Origin: Paragordius varius
Lineage: Eukaryota; Nematomorpha
DNA length: 64,000 bases
Direction of reading: 5' to 3'
Assembly: GCA_964247055.1 (NCBI GenBank)
Contig: OZ176056.1
Location: 248,001-312,000 of the forward strand
The translations under genes and the position numbers were made by a program. Shown piece after piece: positions 1-11,775 of the stretch (the first letter of the stretch is position 1; every line of letters begins with the position of its first letter). The notes under the pieces are model-generated. The model saw nothing but the letters and a program-made list of their open reading frames with translations, was not told the DNA's origin and did not search any database.

Positions 1-5
1 CTTTC

Positions 6-98
6 ATATCCGATTTTTACAACGATACTTTAAAAATTATGGTATTAAACCAGTCGCATCAATACTCAAGTTAAACTTTGTCCTTAAAAATCGGATAT
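6..98 (+). repeat. 14-bp inverted repeat within the monomer (exemplar)
   Basis: ATATCCGATTTTTA at 6-19 is the exact reverse complement of TAAAAATCGGATAT at 85-98, with a 65-bp spacer. The left arm is nearly invariant across the window. The right arm exists in three common forms: perfect (TCGGATAT), TCGAATAT and TCAGATAT, the last two each with one mismatch. A hairpin or cruciform, or a dimeric protein site, is possible in every monomer, but none is shown by sequence alone. Confidence 0.9.
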
Positions 99-101
99 TG
101 G

Positions 102-111
102 TCACCGGTGA
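102..111. other. TCACCGGTGA palindrome, near-universal in monomers (exemplar)
   Basis: This 10-bp perfect palindrome lies three bases after the right inverted-repeat arm. It is the only GC-rich motif in an otherwise A/T-rich monomer and is kept in the great majority of copies. Exceptions are few and mostly inherited through duplications: CACCGGTGCA (first near 655), CACCGGTTAA (near 296 and 3030), CACTGGTG (38356, 40518), CATCGGTG (44304 and its copies), CACCTGTG (44128 and its copies) and CACAGGTG (61198, 62813). It could bind a dimeric protein; no known centromere box is recognised. Confidence 0.8.
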
Positions 112-182
112 ACAAAACTATTTTTTATACATTCTCTTAGTAAGACTACATCAAACTATAGAGATAATTTGACAAACTCTTT

Positions 183-373
183 CATATCCGATTTTTACAA
201 CGATACTTTAAAAATTAATGTATAAAACTAGTCGTATCAATAAATCGCATCAATACTCAAGTTAAACTTTGTCCTTAAAAATCGGAGAATGGTCACCGGT
301 TAACAAAATTATTTTTTATTCATTCTCTTAGTAGGACTACATTAAAATATAGAGATAGTTTGGCAAACTGTTT
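183..373 (+). repeat. Exemplar 191-bp monomer with 13-bp internal duplication
   Basis: This length variant is 13 bp longer because TCGTATCAATAAA (232-244) stands directly before TCGCATCAATACT (245-257), two near-copies in tandem. About 62 monomers across the window carry the same insertion at the same place, so it arose once and spread with the array. In nearly all copies the 3' half has TAGTAGGAC and TTGGCAAACTG instead of TAGTAAGAC and TTGACAAACTC, so the insertion travels with a fixed haplotype. One copy near 38120 has lost 6 bp of the insertion, and one near 32161 has a base change in it. Confidence 0.93.
232..257 (+). repeat. 13-bp direct repeat that defines the 191-bp monomers
   Basis: Two adjacent 13-mers, TCGTATCAATAAA and TCGCATCAATACT, match at 10 of 13 positions. 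This looks like a slippage duplication of the TCGCATCAATA segment present once in standard monomers. It is the most useful length marker for phasing the higher-order repeats. Confidence 0.9.
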
Positions 374-2734
374 CATATCCGATTTTTACAACGATACTTT
401 AAAAATTAATGTATAAAACTAGTCGCATCAATACTCAAGTTAAACTTTGTCCTTAAAAATCGAATATTGGTCACCGGTGAACAAAATTATTTTTTATACA
501 TTCTCTTAGTAAGACTACATCAAAATATAGAAATAGTTTGACAAACTCTTTCATATCCGATTTTTACAACGATACTTTAAAAATTAATGTATTAAACCAG
601 TCGCATCAATACTCAAGTTAAACTTTGTCCTTAAAAATCGGATATTGGTCACCGGTGCACAAATTTATTTTTATACATTCTCTTAGTAAGACTACATCAA
701 AATATAGAGATAGTTTGACAAACTCTTTCATATCCGATTTTTACAACGATACTTTAAAAATTATGGTATTAAACCAGTCGCATCAATACTCAAGTTAAAC
801 TTTGTCCTTAAAAATCGGATATTGGTCACCGGTGAACAAAACTATTTTTTATACATTCTCTTAGTAAGACTACATCAAACTATAGAGATAATTTGACAAA
901 CTCTTTCATATCCGATTTTTACAACGATACTTTAAAAATTAATGTATAAAACTAGTCGTATCAATAAATCGCATCAATACTCAAGTTAAACTTTGTCCTT
1001 AAAAATCGGATATTGGTCACCGGTGAACAAAATTATTTTTTATACATTCTCTTAGTAAGACTACATCAAAATATAGAAATAGTTTGACAAACTCTTTCAT
1101 ATCCGATTTTTACAACGATACTTTAAAAATTAATGTATAAAACTAGTCGTATCAATAAATCGCATCAATACTCAAGTTAAACTTTGTCCTTAAAAATCGG
1201 ATATTGGTCACCGGTGAACAAAATTATTTTTTATACATTCTCTTAGTAGGACTACATCAAAATATAGAGATAGTTTGGCAAACTGTTACATATCCGATTT
1301 TTACAACGATACTTTAAAAATTAATGTATAAAACTAGTCGTATCAATAAATCGCATCAATACTCAAGTTAAACTTTGTCCTTAAAAATCGAATATTGGTC
1401 ACCGGTGAACAAAATTATTTTTTATACATTCTCTTAGTAGGACTACATCAAAATATAGAGATAGTTTGGCAAAGTGTTACATATCCGATTTTTACAACGA
1501 TACTTTAAAAATTAATGTATAAAACTAGTCGCATCAATACTCAAGTTAAACTTTGTCCTTAAAAATCGAATATTGGTCACCGGTGAACAAAATTATTTTT
1601 TTTACATTCTCTTAGTAAGACTACATCAAAATATAGAAATAGTTTGACAAACTCTTTCATATCCGATTTTTACAACGATACTTTAATAATTAATGTATAA
1701 AACTAGTCGCATCAATACTCAAGTTAAACTTTGTCCTTAAAAATCGGATATTGGTCACCGGTGAACAAAATTATTTTTTATACATTCTCTTAGTAAGACT
1801 ACATCAAAATATAGAAATAGTTTGACAAACTCTTTCATATCCGATTTTTACAACGATACTTTAAAAATTAATGTATAAAACTAGTCGCATCAATACTCAA
1901 GTTAAACTTTATCCTTAAAAATCAGATATTGGTCACCGGTGAACAAAATAATTTTTTATACATTTTCTTAGTAAGACTACATATAAAAATATAGAGATAG
2001 TTTGACAAACTCTTTCATATCCGATTTTTACAACGATACTTTAAAAATTATGGTATTGAACCAGTCGCATCAATACTCAAGTTAAACTTTGTCCTTAAAA
2101 ATCGGATATTGGTCACCGGTGAACAAAATTATTTTTTATACATTCTCTTAGTAAGGCTACATCAAAATATAGAAATATTTTGACAAACTCTTTCATATCC
2201 GATTTTTACAACGATACTTTAAAAATTAATGTATAAAACTAGTCGTATCAATAAATCGCATCAATACTCAAGTTAAACTTTGTCCTTAAAAATCGGATAT
2301 TGGTCACCGGTGAACAAAATTATTTTTTATACATTCTCTTAGTAGGACTACATCAAAATATAGAGATAGTTTGGCAAACTGTTTCATATCCGATTTTTAC
2401 CGATACTTTAAAAATTAAAGTATAAAACTAGTCGCATCAATACTCAAGTTAAACTTTGTCCTTAAAAATCGAATATTGGTCACCGGTGAACAAAATTATT
2501 TTTTATACATTCTCTTAGTAGGACTACATCAAAATATAGAGATAGTTTGGCAAACTGTTACATATCCGATTTTTACAACGATACTTTAAAAATTAATGTA
2601 TTAAACCAGTCGCATCAATACTCAAGTTAAACTTTGTCCTTAAAAATCGGATATTGGTCACCGGTGCACAAATTTATTTTTTATACATTCTCTTAGTAAG
2701 ACTACATCAAAATATAGAGATAGTTTGACAAACT

Positions 2735-5335
2735 CTTTCATATCCGATTTTTACAACGATACTTTAAAAATTATGGTATTAAACCAGTCGCATCAATACT
2801 CAAGTTAAACTTTGTCCTTAAAAATCGGATATTGGTCACCGGTGAACAAAACTATTTTTTATACATTCTCTTAGTAAGACTACATCAAACTATAGAGATA
2901 ATTTGACAAACTCTTTCATATCCGATTTTTACAACGATACTTTAAAAATTAATGTATAAAACTAGTCGTATCAATAAATCGCATCAATACTCAAGTTAAA
3001 CTTTGTCCTTAAAAATCGGAGAATGGTCACCGGTTAACAAAATTATTTTTTATTCATTCTCTTAGTAGGACTACATTAAAATATAGAGATAGTTTGGCAA
3101 ACTGTTTCATATCCGATTTTTACAACGATACTTTAAAAATTAATGTATAAAACTAGTCGCATCAATACTCAAGTTAAACTTTGTCCTTAAAAATCGAATA
3201 TTGGTCACCGGTGAACAAAATTATTTTTTATACATTCTCTTAGTAAGACTACATCAAAATATAGAAATAGTTTGACAAACTCTTTCATATCCGATTTTTA
3301 CAACGATACTTTAAAAATTAATGTATTAAACCAGTCGCATCAATACTCAAGTTAAACTTTGTCCTTAAAAATCGGATATTGGTCACCGGTGCACAAATTT
3401 ATTTTTATACATTCTCTTAGTAAGACTACATCAAAATATAGAGATAGTTTGACAAACTCTTTCATATCCGATTTTTACAACGATACTTTAAAAATTATGG
3501 TATTAAACCAGTCGCATCAATACTCAAGTTAAACTTTGTCCTTAAAAATCGGATATTGGTCACCGGTGAACAAAACTATTTTTTATACATTCTCTTAGTA
3601 AGACTACATCAAACTATAGAGATAATTTGACAAACTCTTTCATATCCGATTTTTACAACGATACTTTAAAAATTAATGTATAAAACTAGTCGTATCAATA
3701 AATCGCATCAATACTCAAGTTAAACTTTGTCCTTAAAAATCGGATATTGGTCACCGGTGAACAAAATTATTTTTTATACATTCTCTTAGTAAGACTACAT
3801 CAAAATATAGAAATAGTTTGACAAACTCTTTCATATCCGATTTTTACAACGATACTTTAAAAATTAATGTATAAAACTAGTCGTATCAATAAATCGCATC
3901 AATACTCAAGTTAAACTTTGTCCTTAAAAATCGGATATTGGTCACCGGTGAACAAAATTATTTTTTATACATTCTCTTAGTAGGACTACATCAAAATATA
4001 GAGATAGTTTGGCAAACTGTTACATATCCGATTTTTACAACGATACTTTAAAAATTAATGTATAAAACTAGTCGTATCAATAAATCGCATCAATACTCAA
4101 GTTAAACTTTGTCCTTAAAAATCGAATATTGGTCACCGGTGAACAAAATTATTTTTTATACATTCTCTTAGTAGGACTACATCAAAATATAGAGATAGTT
4201 TGGCAAAGTGTTACATATCCGATTTTTACAACGATACTTTAAAAATTAATGTATAAAACTAGTCGCATCAATACTCAAGTTAAACTTTGTCCTTAAAAAT
4301 CGAATATTGGTCACCGGTGAACAAAATTATTTTTTTTACATTCTCTTAGTAAGACTACATCAAAATATAGAAATAGTTTGACAAACTCTTTCATATCCGA
4401 TTTTTACAACGATACTTTAATAATTAATGTATAAAACTAGTCGCATCAATACTCAAGTTAAACTTTGTCCTTAAAAATCGGATATTGGTCACCGGTGAAC
4501 AAAATTATTTTTTATACATTCTCTTAGTAAGACTACATCAAAATATAGAAATAGTTTGACAAACTCTTTCATATCCGATTTTTACAACGATACTTTAAAA
4601 ATTAATGTATAAAACTAGTCGCATCAATACTCAAGTTAAACTTTATCCTTAAAAATCAGATATTGGTCACCGGTGAACAAAATAATTTTTTATACATTTT
4701 CTTAGTAAGACTACATATAAAAATATAGAGATAGTTTGACAAACTCTTTCATATCCGATTTTTACAACGATACTTTAAAAATTATGGTATTGAACCAGTC
4801 GCATCAATACTCAAGTTAAACTTTGTCCTTAAAAATCGGATATTGGTCACCGGTGAACAAAATTATTTTTTATACATTCTCTTAGTAAGGCTACATCAAA
4901 ATATAGAAATATTTTGACAAACTCTTTCATATCCGATTTTTACAACGATACTTTAAAAATTAATGTATAAAACTAGTCGTATCAATAAATCGCATCAATA
5001 CTCAAGTTAAACTTTGTCCTTAAAAATCGGATATTGGTCACCGGTGAACAAAATTATTTTTTATACATTCTCTTAGTAGGACTACATCAAAATATAGAGA
5101 TAGTTTGGCAAACTGTTTCATATCCGATTTTTACCGATACTTTAAAAATTAAAGTATAAAACTAGTCGCATCAATACTCAAGTTAAACTTTGTCCTTAAA
5201 AATCGAATATTGGTCACCGGTGAACAAAATTATTTTTTATACATTCTCTTAGTAGGACTACATCAAAATATAGAGATAGTTTGGCAAACTGTTACATATC
5301 CGATTTTTACAACGATACTTTAAAAATTAATGTAT
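2735..5335 (+). repeat. 2,734-bp HOR, copy 2 (truncated by mosaic sequence)
   Basis: Positions 2735-5335 match 1-2601 at a constant offset of 2,734 bp, with all the private markers of copy 1 (for example CGGAGAATGG at 3021 and AAAGTATAAA near 5152). I found no difference by eye across about 2.6 kb. After 5335 the sequence switches to a different monomer (TATAAAACTAG in place of TATTAAACCAG). Confidence 0.9.
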
Positions 5336-8176
5336 AAAACTAGTCGCATCAATACTCAAGTTAAACTTTGTCCTTAAAAATCGAATATTGGTCACCGGCG
5401 AACAAAATTATTTTTTTTACATTCTCTTAGTAAGACTACATCAAAATATAGAAATAGTTTGACAAACTCTTTCATATCCGATTTTTACAACGATACTTTA
5501 ATTAATGTATAAAACTAGTCGCATCAATACTCAAGTTAAACTTTGTCCTTAAAAATCGGATATTGGTCACCGGTGAACAAAATTATTTTTTATACATTCT
5601 CTTAGTAGGACTACATCAAAATATAGAAATAGTTTGACAAACTCTTTCATATCCGATTTTTACAACGATACTTTAAAAATTAATGTATTAAACTAGTCGC
5701 ATCAATACTCAAGTTAAACTTTGTCCTTAAAAATCGGATATTGGTCACCGGTGAACAAAACTATTTTTTATACATTCTCTTAGTAAGACTACATCAAAAT
5801 ATAGAGATAATTTGGCAAACTCTTTCATATCCGATTTTTACAACGATACTTTAAAAATTAATGTATAAAACTAGTCGTATCAATAAATCGCATCAATACT
5901 CAAGTTAAACTTTGTCCTTAAAAATCGGATTATGGTCACCGGTGAACAAAATTATTTTTTATACATTCTCTTAGTAGGACTACATCAAAATATAGAGATA
6001 GTTTGGCAAACTGTTTCATATCCGATTTTTACCGATACTTTAAAAATTAATGTATAAAACTAGTCGCATCAATACTCAAGTTAAACTTTGTCCTTAAAAA
6101 TCGAATATTGGTCACCGGTGAACAAAATTATTTTTTATACATTCTCTTAGTAAGACTACATCAAAATATAGAAATAGTTTCACAAACTCTTTCATATCTG
6201 ATTTTTACAACGATACTTTAAAAATTAATGTATTAAACCAATCGCATCAATACTCAAGTTAAACTTTGTCCTTAAAAATCGGATATTGGTCACCGGTGCA
6301 CAAATTTATTTTTTATACATTCTCTTAGTAGGACTACATCAAAATATAGAGATAGTTTGACAAACTCTTTCATATCCGATTTTTACAACGATACTTTAAA
6401 AATTAATGTATAAAACTAGTCGCATCAATGCTCAAGTTAAACTTTATCCTTAAAAATCAGATATTGGTCACCGGTGAACAAAATAATTTTTTATACATTT
6501 TCTTAGTAAGACTACATATAAAAATATAGAGATAGTTTGACAAACTCTTTCATATCCGATTTTTACAACGATACTTTAAAAATTATGGTATTGAACCAGT
6601 CGCATCAATACTCAAGTTAAACTTTGTCCTTAAAAATCGGATATTGGTCACCGGTGAACAAAATTATTTTTTATACATTCTCTTAGTAAGGCTACATCAA
6701 AATATAGAAATAGTTTGACAAACTCTTTCATATCCGATTTTTACAACGATACTTTAAAAATTAATGTATAAAACTAGTCGTATCAATAAATCGCATCAAT
6801 ACTCAAGTTAAACTTTGTCCTTAAAAATCGGATATTGGTCACCGGTGAACAAAATTATTTTTTATACATTCTCTTAGTAGGACTACATCAAAATATAGAG
6901 ATAGTTTGGCAAACTGTTTCATATCCGATTTTTACCGATACTTTAAAAATTAATGTATAAACCTAGTCGCATCAATACTCAAGTTAAACTTTGTCCTTAA
7001 AAATCGAATATTGGTCACCGGTGAACAAAATTATTTTTTATACATTCTCTTAGTAGGACTACATCAAAATATAGAGATAGTTTGGCAAACTGTTACATAT
7101 CCGATTTTTACAACGATACTTTAAAAATTAATGTATTAAACCAATCGCATCAATACTCAAGTTAAACTTTGTCCTTAAAAATCGGATATTGGTCACCGGT
7201 GCACAAATTTATTTTTTATACATTCTCTTAGTAAGACTACATCAAAATATAGAGATAGTTTGGCAAACTGTTTCATATCCGATTTTCACAACGATACTTT
7301 AAAAATTAATGTATAAAACTAGTCGTATCAATAAATCGCATCAATACTCAAGTTAAACTTTGTCCTTAAAAATCGGATTATGGTCACCGGTGAACAAAAT
7401 TATTTTTTATACATTCTCTTAGTAGGACTACATCAAAATATAGAGATAGTTTGGCAAACTGTTTCATATCCGATTTTTACCGATACTTTAAAAATTAATG
7501 TATAAAACTAGTCGCATCAATACTCAAGTTAAACTTTGTCCTTAAAAATCGAATATTGGTCACCGGTGAACAAAATTATTTTTTATACATTCTCTTAGTA
7601 AGACTACATCAAAATATAGAAATAGTTTCACAAACTCTTTCATATCTGATTTTTACAACGATACTTTAAAAATTAATGTATTAAACCAATCGCATCAATA
7701 CTCAAGTTAAACTTTGTCCTTAAAAATCGGATATTGGTCACCGGTGCACAAATTTATTTTTTATACATTCTCTTAGTAAGACTACATCAAAATATAGAGA
7801 TAGTTTGACAAACTCTTTCATATCCGATTTTTACAACGATACTTTAAAAATTAATGTATAAAACTAGTCGCATCAATGCTCAAGTTAAACTTTATCCTTA
7901 AAAATCAGATATTGGTCACCGGTGAACAAAATAATTTTTTATACATTTTCTTAGTAAGACTACATATAAAAATATAGAGATAGTTTGACAAACTCTTTCA
8001 TATCCGATTTTTACAACGATACTTTAAAAATTATGGTATTGAACCAGTCGCATCAATACTCAAGTTAAACTTTGTCCTTAAAAATCGGATATTGGTCACC
8101 GGTGAACAAAATTATTTTTTATACATTCTCTTAGTAAGACTACATCAAAATATAGAAATAGTTTGACAAACTCTTT
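5336..8176 (+). repeat. Mosaic satellite with 1,448-bp spaced repeat
   Basis: These monomers do not follow the flanking HORs. About 5770-6690 matches 7218-8138 at an offset of 1,448 bp (8 monomers). The match is marked by CGGATTATGG (5931 and 7379), the TTTCACAAACTC monomer with CATATCTG (6193 and 7641) and CAATGCTCAAG (6429 and 7876). Small private changes include a 3-bp loss at CTTTAATTAATG near 5500 and CACCGGCGAAC near 5398. No gene or foreign insertion is present. Confidence 0.75.
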
Positions 8177-8905
8177 CATATCCGATTTTTACAACGATAC
8201 TTTAAAAATTAATGTATAAAACTAGTCGCATCAATACTCAAGTTAAACTTTATCCTTAAAAATCAGATATTGGTCACCGGTGAACAAAATAATTTTTTAT
8301 ACATTCTCTTAGTAAGACTACATATAAAAATATAGAGATAGTTTGACAAACTCTTTCATATCCGATTTTTACAACGATACTTTAAAAATTAATGTATAAA
8401 ACTAGTCGCATCAATGCTCAAGTTAAACTTTATCCTTAAAAATCAGATATTGGTCACCGGTGAACAAAATAATTTTTTATACATTTTCTTAGTAAGACTA
8501 CATATAAAAATATAGAGATAGTTTGACAAACTCTTTCATATCCGATTTTTACAACGATACTTTAAAAATTATGGTATTGAACCAGTCGCATCAATACTCA
8601 AGTTAAACTTTGTCCTTAAAAATCGGATATTGGTCACCGGTGAACAAAATTATTTTTTATACATTCTCTTAGTCAGGCTACATCAAAATATAGAAATAGT
8701 TTGACAAACTCTTTCATATCCGATTTTTACAACGATACTTTAAAAATTAATGTATAAAACTAGTCGTATCAATAAATCGCATCAATACTCAAGTTAAACT
8801 TTGTCCTTAAAAATCGGATATTGGTCACCGGTGAACAAAATTATTTTTTATACATTCTCTTAGTAGGACTACATCAAAATATAGAGATAGTTTGGCAAAC
8901 TGTTT

Positions 8906-9081
8906 CATATCCGATTTTTACCGATACTTTAAAAATTAATGTATAAAACTAGTCGCATCAATACTCAAGTTAAACTTTGTCCTTAAAAATCGAATATTGG
9001 TCACCGGTGAACAAAATTATTTTTTATACATTCTCTTAGTAGGACTACATCAAAATATAGAGATAGTTTGGCAAACTGTTA
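8906..9081 (+). repeat. Exemplar 176-bp monomer (2-bp deletion)
   Basis: TTTTTACCGATAC replaces TTTTTACAACGATAC, removing two bases just after the left inverted-repeat arm. This variant almost always follows a 191-bp monomer. It is common from 2385 to about 35560 (last examples near 33757, 35017 and 35562) and I see none to the right of that, so it marks the left domain of the array. Confidence 0.9.
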
Positions 9082-9437
9082 CATATCCGATTTTTACAAC
9101 GATACTTTAAAAATTAATGTATAAAACTAGTCGCATCAATACTCAAGTTAAACTTTGTCCTTAAAAATCGGATATTGGTCACCGGTGAACAAAATTATTT
9201 TTTATACATTCTCTTAGTAAGACTACATCAAAATATAGAAATAGTTTGACAAACTCTTTCATATCCGATTTTTACAACGATACTTTAATAATTAATGTAT
9301 AAAACTAGTCGCATCAATACTCAAGTTAAACTTTGTCCTTAAAAATCGGATATTGGTCACCGGTGAACAAAATTATTTTTTATACATTCTCTTAGTAAGA
9401 CTACATCAAAATATAGAAATAGTTTGACAAACTCTTT

Positions 9438-9617
9438 CATATCCGATTTTTACAACGATACTTTAAAAATTAATGTATAAAACTAGTCGCATCAATACTC
9501 AAGTTAAACTTTATCCTTAAAAATCAGATATTGGTCACCGGTGAACAAAATAATTTTTTATACATTCTCTTAGTAAGACTACATATAAAAATATAGAGAT
9601 AGTTTGACAAACTCTTT
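9438..9617 (+). repeat. Exemplar 180-bp monomer (2-bp insertion)
   Basis: ACATATAAAAATATAG replaces ACATCAAAATATAG, adding two bases. The variant is linked to TTTATCC, TCAGATAT and GAACAAAATAAT elsewhere in the same monomer, so it is a stable subfamily. It occurs from about 1836 to about 48130 and is absent from the last ~16 kb. Confidence 0.88.
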
Positions 9618-11775
9618 CATATCCGATTTTTACAACGATACTTTAAAAATTAATGTATAAAACTAGTCGCATCAATGCTCAAGTTAAACTTTATCCTTAA
9701 AAATCAGATATTGGTCACCGGTGAACAAAATAATTTTTTATACATTTTCTTAGTAAGACTAGATATAAAAATATAGAGATAGTTTGACAAACTCTTTCAT
9801 ATCCGATTTTTACAACGATACTTTAAAAATTATGGTATTGAACCAGTCGCATCAATACTCAAGTTAAACTTTGTCCTTAAAAATCGGATATTGGTCACCG
9901 GTGAACAAAATTATTTTTTATACATTCTCTTAGTAAGGCTACATCAAAATATAGAAATAGTTTGACAAACTCTTTCATATCCGATTTTTACAACGATACT
10001 TTAAAAATTAATGTATAAAACTAGTCGTATCAATAAATCGCATCAATACTCAAGTTAAACTTTGTCCTTAAAAATCGGATATTGGTCACCGGTGAACAAA
10101 ATTATTTTTTATACATTCTCTTAGTAGGACTACATCAAAATATAGAGATAGTTTGGCAAACTGTTTCATATCCGATTTTTACCGATACTTTAAAAATTAA
10201 TGTATAAAACTAGTCGCATCAATACTCAAGTTAAACTTTGTCCTTAAAAATCGAATATTGGTCACCGGTGAACAAAATTATTTTTTATACATTCTCTTAG
10301 TAGGACTACATCAAAATATAGAGATAGTTTGGCAAACTGTTACATATCCGATTTTTACAACGATACTTTAAAAATTAATGTATAAAACTAGTCGCATCGA
10401 TACTCAAGTTAAACTTTGTCCTTAAAAATCGAATATTGGTCACCGGTGAACAAAATTATTTTTTATACATTCTCTTAGTAAGACTACATCAAAATATAGA
10501 GATAATTTGGCAAACTCTTTCATATCCGATTTTTACAACGATACTTTAAAAATTAATGTATAAAACTAGTCGTATCAATAAATCGCATCAATACTCAAGT
10601 TAAACTTTGTCCTTAAAAATCGGATATTGGTCACCGGTGAACAAAATTATTTTTTATACATTCTCTTAGTAGGACTACATCAAAATATAGAGATAGTTTG
10701 GCAAACTGTTTCATATCCGATTTTTACCGATACTTTAAAAATTAATGTATAAAACTAGTCGCATCAATACTCAAGTTAAACTTTGTCCTTAAAAATCGAA
10801 TATTGGTCACCGGTGAACAAAATTATTTTTTATACATTCTCTTAGTAAGACTACATCAAAATATAGAAATAGTTTCACAAACTCTTTCATATCTGATTTT
10901 TACAACGATACTTTAAAAATTAATGTATTAAACCAATCGCATCAATACTCAAGTTAAACTTTGTCCTTAAAAATCGGATATTGGTCACCGGTGCACAAAT
11001 TTATTTTTTATACATTCTCTTAGTAAGACTACATCAAAATATAGAGATAGTTTGACAAACTCTTTCATATCCGATTTTTACAACGATACTTTAAAAATTA
11101 ATGTATAAAACTAGTCGCATCAATGCTCAAGTTAAACTTTATCCTTAAAAATCAGATATTGGTCACCGGTGAACAAAATTATTTTTTATACATTCTCTTA
11201 GTAGGACTACATCAAAATATAGAGATAGTTTGGCAAACTGTTTCATATCCGATTTTTACCGATACTTTAAAAATTAATGTATAAAACTAGTCGCATCAAT
11301 ACTCAAGTTAAACTTTGTCCTTAAAAATCGAATATTGGTCACCGGTGAACAAAATTATTTTTTATACATTCTCTTAGTAGGACTACATCAAAATATAGAG
11401 ATAGTTTGGCAAACTGTTACATATCCGATTTTTACAACGATACTTTAAAAATTAATGTATAAAACTAGTCGCATCAATACTCAAGTTAAACTTTGTCCTT
11501 AAAAATCGAATATTGGTCACCGGTGAACAAAATTATTTTTTTTACATTCTCTTAGTAAGACTACATCAAAATATAGAAATAGTTTGACAAACTCTTTCAT
11601 ATCCGATTTTTACAACGATACTTTAATAATTAATGTATAAAACTAGTCGCATCAATACTCAAGTTAAACTTTGTCCTTAAAAATCGGATATTGGTCACCG
11701 GTGAACAAAATTATTTTTTATACATTCTCTTAGTAAGACTACATCAAAATATAGAAATAGTTTGACAAACTCTTT

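Larger units (their letters stand above)
5..182 (+). repeat. Exemplar 178-bp standard monomer
   Basis: This is the first complete monomer, phased from the C of CATATCCG to the base before the next one. In order it holds the left inverted-repeat arm (6-19), an A/T stretch with TTATGGTATTAAACC (a variant of TTAATGTATAAAAC), the GTCGCATCAATACTC segment, the right arm (85-98), the TCACCGGTGA palindrome (102-111), a T-run, and an ACATTCTCTTAGTAAGAC segment. Its 3' part (CATCAAACTATAGAGATAAT) marks a subtype that recurs at 729, 2739 and 3463, among others. The 178-bp length is by far the commonest in the window. Confidence 0.95.
1..2734 (+). repeat. 2,734-bp HOR, copy 1 (15 monomers)
   Basis: Monomer starts at 5, 183, 374, 552, 729, 907, 1098, 1289, 1480, 1658, 1836, 2016, 2194, 2385 and 2561 give lengths of 178, 191, 178, 177, 178, 191, 191, 191, 178, 178, 180, 178, 191, 176 and 178 bp. 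The same order follows from 2739. Private markers include CGGAGAATGG with GGTTAACAA (near 287-296), a one-T-shorter T-run near 665, AAATATTTTGAC near 2170 and TTAAAGTATAAA near 2418. The window cuts this copy at its left end, so earlier copies may exist. Confidence 0.92.
8177..11775 (+). repeat. 3.6-kb HOR, copy A (20 monomers, 3,599 bp)
   Basis: Copy A starts at the monomer CATATCCG at 8177 and returns to the same phase at 11776. Markers are TAGTCAGGC (8674), TAAGACTAGAT (9762), GCATCGATAC (10399) and TTTCACAAACTC with CATATCTG (10888). The monomer pattern mixes all four length classes (178, 180, 180, 178, 191, 176 and so on). Confidence 0.9.

Noticed and set aside
111-140. A promoter, from the T-run and TATAC in each monomer
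   Set aside because: TTTTTTATAC is simple A/T-rich sequence repeated in all monomers. There is no associated gene, and satellite transcription cannot be judged from sequence alone.
1-182. A recurring minus-strand reading frame of 27 codons, starting ATGAAAGAGTTTGTC and ending CACCGGTGA
   Set aside because: It recurs only because the monomer recurs, ends at the palindrome in nearly all copies, has no ribosome-site or splice context, and changes follow subfamily history rather than codon position. The array has stops in all frames and 178 is not a multiple of three.
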